From: an uncultured Collinsella sp.
GTDB taxonomy: Bacteria > Actinomycetota > Coriobacteriia > Coriobacteriales > Coriobacteriaceae
Assembly (NCBI GenBank): GCA_902491055.1
Contig: CABUGI010000016.1
Location: forward strand, 1 to 27,519
Reading direction: 5' to 3'
Length of the DNA: 27,519 nucleotides
The position numbers were made by a program, and so were the translations under genes. The notes under the pieces were generated by a model. The model had not been told where the DNA came from. It was given only the letters and a program-made list of their open reading frames with translations, and searched no databases. Numbering within the stretch: the stretch's first letter is position 1; every line of letters begins with the position of its first letter. Below are positions 15,075 through 23,593 of this stretch, piece by piece.

Positions 15075-15857
15075 ATGGCCGAACCCACGCTTTTGCCCGA
15101 GCGGCTTCAGTACCGCCCGACCAAGATCGAGCTCGACGAGAGCATCGAGAAGGCCAAGGCGACCCTTCTTAAGAAGATCAAGCGCTCGGTGTACGTCTAC
15201 CGTGTCGACTGCGGCGGCTGCAACGGCTGCGAGATCGAGATCTTCGGTTCCATCACGCCCGTCTTTGACGTCGAGCGCTTTGGCATCAAGGTCGTGCCCT
15301 CGCCCCGTCACGCCGATGTGCTGCTGTACACCGGCGCCGTGACGCGTGCCATGCGCATGCCGGCCCTGCGCGCGTTTGAGGCCGCACCCGATCCCAAGAT
15401 CGTGGTGTCCTATGGCGCGTGCGGCTGCACCGGCGGCATCTTCTACGACAACTACTGCGTCTGGGGCGGCACGGATAAGATTCTGCCGGTCGATGTCTAC
15501 ATCCCCGGCTGCCCGCCCAGCCCCGCGCAGACCGTCTACGGCTTTGCCATGGCACTTGGCCTGCTGGACCAAAAGCTCCATGCCGAGACTACGGTGGAGG
15601 CTGCCGGCGAGCAGGCCGATATCCTGCACCCCGGCGTGCCGTACAAGCTGCGCGTTGCCATCGAGCGCGAGGCTCGCGCCATGAGCGGCTACCGTTACGG
15701 CCGCGACCTGGCCAACGAGTTTATGGATACGCTCGAGGACGCGCCCAAGGGTGATATCCGAGGTGCCATGGCGCTGCTCATCGACAAGCAGGACGATCCG
15801 CGCCGCGTTGAGGTCTACTCGGCGCTGCAGGATCTGGTGCTGGCCGGAGGTCACTAG
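15075..15857 (+). CDS. hyfI: Hydrogenase-4 component I, [NiFe]-hydrogenase small subunit
   Basis: HyfI (260 aa) is the NuoB-like small subunit bearing the proximal 4Fe-4S cluster next to the NiFe site. Cysteines in 'VDCGGCNGCEIEI' (46/49/52), 'SYGACGCTGG' and 'VYIPGCPPSPAQ' supply the cluster ligands. An N-terminal charged segment of about 38 residues precedes the fold, and a C-terminal acidic tail follows residue 190. There is no twin-arginine signal, so the active site faces the cytoplasm, as expected for a formate hydrogenlyase. GAAGGAGG precedes the ATG; the next gene begins directly after the stop. Confidence 0.93.
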   Translation: MAEPTLLPERLQYRPTKIELDESIEKAKATLLKKIKRSVYVYRVDCGGCNGCEIEIFGSITPVFDVERFGIKVVPSPRHADVLLYTGAVTRAMRMPALRAFEAAPDPKIVVSYGACGCTGGIFYDNYCVWGGTDKILPVDVYIPGCPPSPAQTVYGFAMALGLLDQKLHAETTVEAAGEQADILHPGVPYKLRVAIEREARAMSGYRYGRDLANEFMDTLEDAPKGDIRGAMALLIDKQDDPRRVEVYSALQDLVLAGGH

Positions 15858-16439
15858 ATGGAGCTCACGGACCGCTCTGGTTACTTTGCGGGCCCCGGTA
15901 TGCTCGGCGGCTCCTTTGGCGATGCCTCGCGCGCAAGCGACGAGGCCGCCGAGGGCGTCGCCGACCCCTGCCTGGGCCATGCGCCCGACCAGGTGGTCTT
16001 CTATGAGCTCACGCGTAAGTTTGTGGAGACCGAGGAAGACGTTCCCCAGGAGGCCTGCGACGTGCTGTACTACACGCTCGCCGTGGGCCACCACACCGGC
16101 GTGCTCGATTGCTTTGAGCCGCGCCTGTCGGTGCCGGTGGATGTCTTCTATTCGCTCGTCGACGCGCTGCCGGAGGGGGAGGCCAAGACCAAGTTCGAGG
16201 CCATCCGCTCCTTTGGCGAGTGCCAGCTTGACAAGGCGGCGGTGCCGTCGCTGCTCGAGGCCTGCGACACGCTGCTCGACGAGCGCGGTTTTCGCGGCTC
16301 GGCCAAGGCCGGCATCTCGGTGTTCGACGACGACTTTGGCCTGCATGCCCAGCAGGTCGCGTTTCTGATGAAGTTCCGCGATCTGGTTGAGCGCGTGCGC
16401 GATGTGTCGGGCGTGTATCTGACGGGAAGGCTGCAGTAA
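15858..16439 (+). CDS. hyfJ: Hydrogenase-4 component J / HycH-like assembly protein
   Basis: Residues 45-193 align with HycH/HyfJ, with 'QVVFYELTRKF' and 'VLYYTLAVGHHTGVLDC' as clear signatures. This family helps assemble the large subunit and is not part of the finished enzyme. The protein is 193 aa, longer than the roughly 136-aa E. coli HycH because of a 44-residue N-terminal extension rich in Gly, Ala and Asp. GGAGGT lies 6 nt before the ATG at 15858, which supports this start, so the extension is probably real. The stop overlaps the hycI start by one base (TAATG). Confidence 0.88.
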   Translation: MELTDRSGYFAGPGMLGGSFGDASRASDEAAEGVADPCLGHAPDQVVFYELTRKFVETEEDVPQEACDVLYYTLAVGHHTGVLDCFEPRLSVPVDVFYSLVDALPEGEAKTKFEAIRSFGECQLDKAAVPSLLEACDTLLDERGFRGSAKAGISVFDDDFGLHAQQVAFLMKFRDLVERVRDVSGVYLTGRLQ

Positions 16440-16942
16440 TGGGTCGCGTTGTTGATGGCTGTGTGAACGGTGCCCCGTTTGCAGGTATCGTGCTCACGGC
16501 GGGAAGCGTGCTGCGCGCCGACGATGCCGCCGGCCCCGTGCTCTCCAAGAAGATGGAGGACGCGCCGCTTGCCGGCTGGTACACCATCGATGGCGGTCAG
16601 ACGCCCGAGGACGATATCATCGAGGTCAAGCGCGAGCGTCCGCCGCGTTTGGTTTTGGTCGATGCCGCCGACATGGCGCTGTCCGTCGGCGCCATCCGCT
16701 TGCTCGACAAACGTGATGTGGCCCGCAAGTCGATGTTCACCACGCATTCGCTCCCTTTGTCGATTCTGATCGAAGAGATTGAGCAATCGTGCGATGATAT
16801 CGTCTTCGTTGGGATTCAGCCGGGCGATACGGAGTTCTATAACCCCATGTCCCCGGAGGTCTTTGAGGCCGTCGACGCCGTGTACGACGCCGTGGCCGCC
16901 AACGACTTTTCCCGCTTTGTCCGCTTGGGGCAGGAGCTATAG
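16439..16942 (+). CDS. hycI: Hydrogenase maturation endopeptidase, HycI type
   Basis: A 167-aa nickel-dependent protease that trims the C-terminal tail of HyfG once nickel is inserted. Family motifs are 'LRADDAAGP' with the metal-binding Asp at 29, 'LVLVDAADM' (Asp75/Asp78) and 'TTHSLPLS' (His103), plus 'IVFVGIQPGDTEFYNPMSPEV', very close to E. coli HycI. The usual Gly-Asn before the first acids is Gly-Ser here (residues 22-23). Co-location with a large subunit that still carries its tail shows that the enzyme is processed by a dedicated protease. It overlaps hyfJ by one base and is followed by the focA-type gene after 39 nt. Confidence 0.92.
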   Translation: MGRVVDGCVNGAPFAGIVLTAGSVLRADDAAGPVLSKKMEDAPLAGWYTIDGGQTPEDDIIEVKRERPPRLVLVDAADMALSVGAIRLLDKRDVARKSMFTTHSLPLSILIEEIEQSCDDIVFVGIQPGDTEFYNPMSPEVFEAVDAVYDAVAANDFSRFVRLGQEL

Positions 16943-16981
16943 CAGCGCTTGCCTCTGCTGAATAGGAAAGAAGTGATTGAC

Positions 16982-17821
16982 ATGGCAGATTCCAAGGTGG
17001 AGTACCCCGCTCCCGATTGCCTGGCGCCCGCCGCGATCGAGGCCAAGACCGAGGCCGCCGGCGTGACCAAGGCTAACCTGCCGGTCGCTAAGGCCTTTCT
17101 GTTGGCAATGTTCGCCGGTGCGTTTATCGCCTTCGGCGGCCTGTTCTTTACGGTGTTCTTGAGCGATAGCACGCTGGGCTGGGGTGCCCAGCGTGTCGTG
17201 GGCGGCCTGTGCTTTTGCCTGGGCCTGGTGCTGGTGCTGGTGTGCGGCGCCGAGCTGTTTACCGGCAATTCTCTTATGGTCTGCGCGCTCAAGAGCAAAA
17301 AGATCACCCTGGTCCAGATGCTCAAGGCTTGGGTCGTCGTATGGGTCGGTAACTTTGTCGGTGCCCTGTTCATCGTCTTTTTGGTGTACATGGCCGGCAT
17401 CTATAAGCTCAACGGCGAGGCGGTCGCCAACTCCATGGTGAGCGTCGCCGCCGGCAAGGTGACAATCGACTGGGTAACGATCTTCTTCCGCGGCATCCTG
17501 TGCAACATCTTTGTGTGCCTTGCCGTGTGGATCGGTACCGCCGGCAAGACCGTGGTCGATAAGGTCGTGGGTATTCTGCTGCCCATCGCCGCCTTTGTGG
17601 CCTGCGGTTTTGAGCACTGCGTTGCCAACATGTACTTTTTGCCCATGGGTGCCGTGATGCACGCGTGCGGCTATGGTGCCGAGGTTGCCGGCGCCGATGC
17701 ACTCAACGTCGCGGGCATTGCGTTTAACCTGTCCGCCGCCACGCTGGGCAACATCGTGGGCGGCGCGGTTCTGATCGCGCTCGGCTACTGGTTTATCTAC
17801 GCTAAGAAGTCCGAGGCGTAA
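16982..17821 (+). CDS. focA: Formate channel, FNT (FocA) family
   Basis: A 279-aa six-helix membrane protein of the formate/nitrite transporter family, placed last in the operon as focB is in E. coli hyf. Family motifs: 'GAELFTGNSLM' (residues 89-99) and 'FEHCVANMYFLPMG' (210-223), in which His212 is the counterpart of the gating/protonating histidine of FocA. It would bring formate in to FdhF, or release it when hydrogen production is blocked. Start: ATG at 16982, after AGGAAAGAAG; the TTG further upstream has no support. A strong terminator begins 22 nt after the stop, which marks the end of the long transcription unit. Confidence 0.93.
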   Translation: MADSKVEYPAPDCLAPAAIEAKTEAAGVTKANLPVAKAFLLAMFAGAFIAFGGLFFTVFLSDSTLGWGAQRVVGGLCFCLGLVLVLVCGAELFTGNSLMVCALKSKKITLVQMLKAWVVVWVGNFVGALFIVFLVYMAGIYKLNGEAVANSMVSVAAGKVTIDWVTIFFRGILCNIFVCLAVWIGTAGKTVVDKVVGILLPIAAFVACGFEHCVANMYFLPMGAVMHACGYGAEVAGADALNVAGIAFNLSAATLGNIVGGAVLIALGYWFIYAKKSEA

Positions 17822-17843
17822 GGTAGCGTCTGTTTGACGTTGG

Positions 17844-17879
17844 GCCTCCCGCGGGGCGTTGCCGTGCGGGAGGCTTTTT
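17844..17879 (+). terminator. Intrinsic terminator closing the hyf operon
   Basis: GCCTCCCGC (17844-17852) pairs with GCGGGAGGC (17866-17874), a perfect 9-bp stem, followed by five T. It lies directly after the formate channel gene. Confidence 0.9.
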
Positions 17880-17943
17880 GGGTCTGGGGCTCGTTGCCGG
17901 GCTTTTGGCCTGTTGTGTATGGCTTGTGAAAGGGGTAATCGAG

Positions 17944-20061
17944 ATGGCATCTGCTGTGAAGCGTGACGGTCGCGCCGTGGTGACCACATGCGGGGGATGC
18001 TATGCCGATTGCGCCTTTGCGACACGCGTTGAGGACGGTCGCGTGGTGGCCGAGTTGCCGGTTGCGGGGCATCCGTGCGCGGCGCGAGCCCTGTGTGCCC
18101 GCGGGCGGCATCGCCTGACAATGCCGTTTGACGAACGCGACCGCATCGTGCACCCCATGCGACGTCGCCAGGATGGCTCGGGGTTTGATGCGATTTCTTG
18201 GGATGAGGCGTTTGCCCAGATTGCCGAGCGCCTTTTGGGGATTGTTGACGAGCGCGGGCCTCGTGCGCTGGGGATGACGCTCGGCGTGCCCTCGTTCGAC
18301 CGCTACTGGGCGTATCGCTTTATGCGCGCGCTGGGTTCGCCCAACGTGTACGGTGCCGACGGTGCCTGCGAGGTAAGCCGTCTCACCGGTTGGGAGCATA
18401 GCTTGGGCTATAGTCCCGCCTCCGACTTGGCGCATACCGATTGCATCATGTACCTAGGGCGTTCACTGGTGGATTCGTCGACGATAGGGGCCGTTGATGC
18501 GCTCAACGATGCGCGCCGGCGTGGGGCGAAGATCATCGTGGTCGACCCGCGGCGCAGTGGCTCTGCGGCGCTTGCCGACCGCTGGTTGCGCGTGCGTCCC
18601 GGATGCGATCTGGCGTTGCTGCTTGGCATTGCACATGTGCTCATTGCCGAGGACCTGTACGACCGCGAGTTTGTTGCCCGCTATACCACGGGCTTTGACG
18701 AGCTGGCGCAGGCGGCCCGTGCTTGGACGCCCGAGTGGGCCGAGTCGATGTGCGACGTGCCGGCGAACGATATCCGTGCGACTGCGCGTGATTTGGCTGC
18801 CGCCGCGCCTGCCGCTGTGGTGGATGCGGGCTTTCATGGCGGCATCGGAATCGCGTATGCCAATAGCACCCAGACCGCGCGCGCTATCTGCTTGGTCGAT
18901 GTGCTGCTGGGCTGTATCGGACACGCGGGCGGCGCGCTCAATCCGCCCACACCGCTTGTGTTGGGCGACCTCGATCCCGCGCTCTTTGCGACGCCGCCGG
19001 TGCCGTGTGGGCCCAAGCTGGGGTCCGAGCGCTATCCACTGGTCGATCCGGTGCGCGGCCTGTGCACGACCATCGGTCAGTCGATTCTTGCCGGCGATTT
19101 GCGCGGGCTCATCGTCTATGCCAGTAACCCCGGTGCGGGCTATGGCAATGCGCAGGCTTGGTTGGGTATTTTGCAGCAGCTCGACTTGCTCGTGACGATT
19201 GATATTCGCTGGTCCGAGACGGCTCGTGCTTCTGACTTCGTGCTGCCCGACGTGACGTATCTGGAGGCCGACCGCGGTGTGGGCGCAGTCGTGGGCGCCA
19301 ACGATGCGCGCGTGTTCTACCGCAACGCCGTGCTGCCTGTGCAGCATGACGACACACGTCCCGGTCGGGAGATTTTTGCCGGTCTGGCGCAGGCGTGTGG
19401 CGTGGGCGAGTACTTCCAGTTTACGTCTGACGATCTGGCGGCTGCCCAGGTGGCGCCGTTTGGAATTGACCTCGCTGCGCTTAAGGAGCGCGGTTGGGCC
19501 GATACGGGCGTGCCGCTGCCGTCGCGCACGGGTGAGCCGGCGATTCTCCTGGATGGCGGCAAAATTGCGCTGGCAAGCGACGTATGGGAACGAGCCGGCC
19601 TGGGTCGTGTACCCAACTGGATCGCTCCCATGGTGGAGCCCGGCCCGGGGATGTTTCGCCTCATTAGCGGCAACCGTCCCTTTGAGTCGCATACCTCGCG
19701 CAGGCTCGCGGCCCAAGGTGCCGCCGAGGCTGGGTCGGACCTGGATGCCGTGCAGATGAATGCCGATGCTGCTGCGCACATGGGCATCGCCGACGGCGAG
19801 ATCGTCGAACTCGTGAGCGACATGGGCCGCGACCGCGTGCGCGTGGAGACGACGCCCTATCTGCATCCGGCGTGCATCTTCACCTCGGCCGCTCCCGGCG
19901 GGCGTTCGTTTGGCGCCGATGCCGGTGGCGCTCAAGCCTTGGGCGTGGGCCCGCTCGACCATACGCCGTTGCGTTGGGACCCGTTGACGGGCGCTGCGCT
20001 CACCCAGGAAAATGCCGTTCGCGTGGAAAAGATCGCGGCGCGCGAGGATAATAACGACTGA
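17944..20061 (+). CDS. Orphan molybdopterin oxidoreductase (DMSO reductase superfamily)
   Basis: A 705-aa catalytic subunit of the Mo/W-bis-MGD superfamily. Cys16, Cys19, Cys23 and Cys51 in 'CGGCYADC' and 'LCARG' bind a 4Fe-4S cluster; the active-site region 'GACEVSRLTG' lines up with the Sec140 region of FdhF and puts Cys142 at the metal-ligand position. The C-terminal pterin-binding domain includes 'SGNRPFESHTSRR' and 'AAPGGRSFGADAGGAQ'. Start is the ATG at 17944 after GAAAGGGG. A reading frame from 17878 would add a hydrophobic leader, but it overlaps the terminator. So it has no Tat signal and should be cytoplasmic. No ferredoxin or membrane partner adjoins it. The substrate is unknown; sulfur, selenium or formate-type compounds are possible. 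It lies 74 nt before selA, in the same direction. Confidence 0.8.
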   Translation: MASAVKRDGRAVVTTCGGCYADCAFATRVEDGRVVAELPVAGHPCAARALCARGRHRLTMPFDERDRIVHPMRRRQDGSGFDAISWDEAFAQIAERLLGIVDERGPRALGMTLGVPSFDRYWAYRFMRALGSPNVYGADGACEVSRLTGWEHSLGYSPASDLAHTDCIMYLGRSLVDSSTIGAVDALNDARRRGAKIIVVDPRRSGSAALADRWLRVRPGCDLALLLGIAHVLIAEDLYDREFVARYTTGFDELAQAARAWTPEWAESMCDVPANDIRATARDLAAAAPAAVVDAGFHGGIGIAYANSTQTARAICLVDVLLGCIGHAGGALNPPTPLVLGDLDPALFATPPVPCGPKLGSERYPLVDPVRGLCTTIGQSILAGDLRGLIVYASNPGAGYGNAQAWLGILQQLDLLVTIDIRWSETARASDFVLPDVTYLEADRGVGAVVGANDARVFYRNAVLPVQHDDTRPGREIFAGLAQACGVGEYFQFTSDDLAAAQVAPFGIDLAALKERGWADTGVPLPSRTGEPAILLDGGKIALASDVWERAGLGRVPNWIAPMVEPGPGMFRLISGNRPFESHTSRRLAAQGAAEAGSDLDAVQMNADAAAHMGIADGEIVELVSDMGRDRVRVETTPYLHPACIFTSAAPGGRSFGADAGGAQALGVGPLDHTPLRWDPLTGAALTQENAVRVEKIAAREDNND

Positions 20062-20135
20062 TTGATTCAACAGATTGATTCGGCTGGTTTTGACGAACGG
20101 CCGACTGATCTGCCCTTGGTTTTGAAAGGCCGCAC

Positions 20136-21593
20136 ATGAGCGATAGCCAGAACATGTCCGATGAGGTGCGCGCCCGCCTGCGCGCCATTCCTTCCGTCAA
20201 CGAGCTGCTTGCCGAGTGGCCGGTGGTGAAGGCGGCGGGGGAGACCTGCGACGCGGTGGTGCATGCCGCCGTCACGGCCGAGCTCGACGAGGAGCGCGCC
20301 GCGATTCGTGCCGGCGCCGATCCGCGCTCCAAGCGCGAGCTGGCATCGGCCATCGAGTGGCGTGCTCATCGCTCCGCGCTGCCGAGCTTGCGTCCTGCCG
20401 TCAACGCCACGGGTGTTGTTATCCATACCAATCTGGGTCGCGCCCCGCTCGCGGAATCGGCCGCCAAGGCCGTGGCCGAGGTCGCGCGCGGGTACAGTAC
20501 GCTCGAGTACAGCGTGGACACCTGCTCGCGCGGGTCGCGCAAGGAGCATGCCGCGCAGCTCATCCGTTCGCTTACCGGTGCCGAGGATGCGCTGGTCGTC
20601 AACAACAATGCCGCCGCAGTGTTGCTGGTGCTGGCGACTCATGCTGCGGGCAAAGAGGTTATCGTCAGCCGCGGCGAGCTTGTCGAGATTGGCGGCAGCT
20701 TCCGTATCCCCGATGTTATGGAGGCTTCGGGCGCCAAACTCGTCGAGGTCGGCGCCACCAACCGCACGCACCTGGCAGATTATGAGCAAACCATCACACC
20801 CGATACGGCCATGATTCTCAAGGTCCATCCTTCCAACTATCGCATCGAGGGCTTTCACGAGGAGGTAGGCTCTCGGGAGCTTGCTGCTCTGGCCCACAAG
20901 CATGGCCTGCTGTTCTACGAGGACCAGGGGTCGGGCGCGCTGTTGCCCGACGACATCTTGGTGCGCGGCGGCGAAGAAACCACGCCGGCTTCGGTTTCGG
21001 CAGGGCTCGATTTGGTGTCGTGCTCGGGCGATAAACTGCTCGGTGCAGCACAGGCGGGCATTATCATGGGCCGTCGCAATCTGGTCCAGGCCTGTGGGTC
21101 GCATCCGCTTATGCGTGCCCTGCGCCCGGGCAAGCTCGCGCTGGCGGCGCTCGAGGCTACACTGCGCATTTATATGGACGGCGCCGATGTGGCCCATCGT
21201 GAGGTGCCGGTGCTCAACATGCTCACGCTTCCGCAGGCTCATCTGGAGCGTCGCGCACGCAAGTTGCGCGATCTGATGGTCGCGGGCCTCGATAAGGCTG
21301 GTTGCCCTTGTGCCGTTCAGGTGGAGATCGTCGAGGAGTCGTCGACTCCCGGCGGCGGCTCGCTGCCCACCGTGGAGCTGTCCACGATGTGCGTTGCCGT
21401 GCGTCTCGTTGATGAGCGTCTTTCCGTTGACGCGCTCAAGCGCTCGCTCGTCCAGGATTTCGACACGCCGGTCGTCACGCGCGCCTCGCACGATCTCGTT
21501 CTGTTTGACGTGCGCACGCTCGTGGGTGACCGCGATATCGAGACGGCGGCAACGACGCTCGTCGTGTGCGTTAAGAAGGCGATTATTCGATGA
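20136..21593 (+). CDS. selA: L-seryl-tRNA(Sec) selenium transferase
   Basis: SelA (485 aa) converts Ser-tRNA-Sec to Sec-tRNA-Sec using selenophosphate and pyridoxal phosphate. The PLP-binding Lys300 sits in 'SCSGDKLLGAAQAGII'. Other family blocks: 'RPAVNATGVVIHTNLGRAPL' near residue 86, 'YSTLEYSVDTCSRGSR', and 'YEDQGSGALLP'. Length is slightly over the E. coli enzyme. GAAAGG precedes the ATG. Its last codons overlap the selB start by 4 nt (ATGA), so the two are translated together. FdhF in this window is its evident client. Confidence 0.95.
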   Translation: MSDSQNMSDEVRARLRAIPSVNELLAEWPVVKAAGETCDAVVHAAVTAELDEERAAIRAGADPRSKRELASAIEWRAHRSALPSLRPAVNATGVVIHTNLGRAPLAESAAKAVAEVARGYSTLEYSVDTCSRGSRKEHAAQLIRSLTGAEDALVVNNNAAAVLLVLATHAAGKEVIVSRGELVEIGGSFRIPDVMEASGAKLVEVGATNRTHLADYEQTITPDTAMILKVHPSNYRIEGFHEEVGSRELAALAHKHGLLFYEDQGSGALLPDDILVRGGEETTPASVSAGLDLVSCSGDKLLGAAQAGIIMGRRNLVQACGSHPLMRALRPGKLALAALEATLRIYMDGADVAHREVPVLNMLTLPQAHLERRARKLRDLMVAGLDKAGCPCAVQVEIVEESSTPGGGSLPTVELSTMCVAVRLVDERLSVDALKRSLVQDFDTPVVTRASHDLVLFDVRTLVGDRDIETAATTLVVCVKKAIIR

Positions 21594-23557
21594 GTGAGGT
21601 TCAGGCGTTGGTGGAGTGTCCCGTTATCGTTGGCACGGCAGGCCACGTCGACCACGGTAAGTCGGCGCTGATCGAGGCGCTGACCGGCAAGAATCCCGAT
21701 CGCCTTGAGGTCGAGCGTCGCCGCGGCATGACGGTGGAGCTGGGCTTTGGCGAGCTGGCGCTGCCGAGCGGCAAGATCGTTGGCCTGGTCGATGTGCCGG
21801 GGCATGCCCATTATCTGCGCGCCATGGTGCAGGGTGCCACGGGTATCGACGTTGCCGTGCTGGTGGTTTCGGCCGTCGAGGGCGTGATGCCGCAGACCCG
21901 CGAGCACGTGCATGTGCTGGAGCTGCTGGGCGTTACGCACATGGTGGTCGCGCTGACGATGTGCGACCTGGCCGATAGCGAGATGGTTGATCTGGCCGAG
22001 CTCGATGTCGATGACTTTTTGTCGGGTACTGTGTTTGCGGGCGCGCCAATTGTGCCCGTGTCGTCTAAGACGGGCGAGGGGATTGACGGGCTGCTTGCGG
22101 TGCTCGACGAGCAGGTGGGTGTCTGCTGGGATACCTGTCGCGAGCGTGCCGAGCGGAGCGATGCCGCGCCGCGCCTGCCGATTGACCGCTGCTTTACGAT
22201 CAAGGGCGCCGGCACCGTCGTGACGGGAACGCTGCGCGATGCGCCGGTTGCGGTGGGCGACGAGCTGATGGCTTTGCCGTCGCGTACGGTCTGTCGTGTG
22301 CGCGGGATTCAGGTGCATGGCGATACGCCGCGCGCGCTGCCTGGGCAACGCGTGGCGCTCAACTTGGTGGGCGATGCCGTCGCCGCGCTCGATCGCGGTG
22401 AGATGCTCGGCGTGGCGGGCCGCTTTGGCCAGACGATGCGCTTTATGATGGCGTTTACGTATTTGGGTCGCGAGGGAGCCAAGCCGCGTGTGCTCGAGTC
22501 GGGTGCGCGTGTGCACGTGATGGCGGGTACAGCCGAGGTTGTCGGTCGCATCATGTTCATGGAGGGCGAGGCCCCCATGGCGGTGGGCGAGACCCGTATT
22601 GTTCAGGTGCGCTTGGAAAACTCGCTGCCGCTGCGTGCCGGGGACCATGCCGTGGTGCTGTCCTATTCGCCCGTGATGCTTATTGGTGGCGGGCGTGTGC
22701 TGCTTTCGCACTGCCGTCGCTCGCGCGAGCTTGCCGAAGGAGAGCGTGCGCTGTATGCGGCGATCGAGTCCGGCGATATCGCGGGCGGTGTGGGCGCTTG
22801 GCTGGCGCTGCAGACGCTGCCGGTTACGACGGTTGATGTTGCTAAGGCTTTGGATCTCGGTGTCGGCGAGGCCGATGCCGCACTGCGCGGATTGGTGGCG
22901 CAGGGCTCCGTTCGCAAGCTTGCCGCGGGCGATGCGGGCCTCTTGGCGGACGCCGTGGTGCTCGACGCCGCGATGGATGCGCTGGCGGCGACCCTGTCAG
23001 CCATGCACGCGACGGCTCCCAAGGAGACGGGCTTTACGCCCGGCGCCGTTGCCCATGCTGCGTGGCCTGCCGCTGATGAAGGCGTTGCCGCGGCTCTGAT
23101 TGCCGAGGGCTGCTCACGTGGCGTGTGCGCCGCCGAGGGCGCCGAGGTATTCGATCCGCATTCGGCCGCCGCGGCGGCACGCGTGGTGCGAGAGGCTTGC
23201 GAGCGGATCGTCGCGCTGCTTGATGAGGCCGGCCTCGATGCGCCGACGTTGCCCGAGGTAGGCGAGCGACTACAGCTCGATCGCGACACCATGACGCGAG
23301 CTCTGCGCGAGCTTTCGCTCAACCGCTCGATCGTTAAGGTCGAGCGCGACGTTGCGCTGTCCGCTGCCACCGAGGCCCATGCGCGCGAGCTTGTTGCCGC
23401 TGCCATTGAGGCAGCCGGCGGCGCAGCCACCACGAGCGTGCTGCGCGAGGCCCTTGGCGTGTCGCGCAAACGCGCCATCAGCATCTTGGAACACCTGGAT
23501 GCCGTGCGCTTTACGGTGCTCGACAAGGAGGCCGGCGGCCTGCGCTCCCTGCGCTAG
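21590..23557 (+). CDS. selB: Selenocysteine-specific elongation factor
   Basis: SelB (655 aa) carries Sec-tRNA-Sec to the ribosome and binds the SECIS hairpin. The GTPase domain has G1 'GHVDHGKS' (residues 18-25) and G3 'DVPGH' (68-72). The G4 position reads 'TMCD' (123-126) where NKxD or TKxD is usual, so the guanine-stacking Lys is Met. Domains 2 and 3 follow ('FTIKGAGTVVTGTLRD'), then four winged-helix repeats from about residue 370 to the end for SECIS RNA binding; the last has 'TSVLREALGVSRKRAISILEHLD'. The start overlaps the end of selA by 4 nt. The tRNA-Sec gene lies 36 nt downstream. Confidence 0.95.
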   Translation: MSEVQALVECPVIVGTAGHVDHGKSALIEALTGKNPDRLEVERRRGMTVELGFGELALPSGKIVGLVDVPGHAHYLRAMVQGATGIDVAVLVVSAVEGVMPQTREHVHVLELLGVTHMVVALTMCDLADSEMVDLAELDVDDFLSGTVFAGAPIVPVSSKTGEGIDGLLAVLDEQVGVCWDTCRERAERSDAAPRLPIDRCFTIKGAGTVVTGTLRDAPVAVGDELMALPSRTVCRVRGIQVHGDTPRALPGQRVALNLVGDAVAALDRGEMLGVAGRFGQTMRFMMAFTYLGREGAKPRVLESGARVHVMAGTAEVVGRIMFMEGEAPMAVGETRIVQVRLENSLPLRAGDHAVVLSYSPVMLIGGGRVLLSHCRRSRELAEGERALYAAIESGDIAGGVGAWLALQTLPVTTVDVAKALDLGVGEADAALRGLVAQGSVRKLAAGDAGLLADAVVLDAAMDALAATLSAMHATAPKETGFTPGAVAHAAWPAADEGVAAALIAEGCSRGVCAAEGAEVFDPHSAAAAARVVREACERIVALLDEAGLDAPTLPEVGERLQLDRDTMTRALRELSLNRSIVKVERDVALSAATEAHARELVAAAIEAAGGAATTSVLREALGVSRKRAISILEHLDAVRFTVLDKEAGGLRSLR

Positions 23558-23572
23558 ATTGGCTGCTCGGTT

Positions 23573-23581
23573 TGGTAAAAT
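23573..23581 (+). promoter_or_regulatory. Possible extended -10 promoter for the tRNA-Sec gene
   Basis: TGGTAAAAT gives an extended -10 element with TAAAAT at 23576-23581, ending 12 nt before the mature tRNA 5' end. No convincing -35 hexamer was seen at 16-18 nt. This would let selC be expressed apart from selAB read-through. Confidence 0.35.
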
Positions 23582-23593
23582 ACCGCCGCACTT

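Noticed and set aside
17878..17943. Hydrophobic N-terminal extension or signal peptide on the orphan oxidoreductase
   Set aside because: The stretch starts in the tail of the hyf terminator and has no ribosome site; the ATG at 17944 has a GAAAGGGG before it and begins right ahead of the 4Fe-4S motif.
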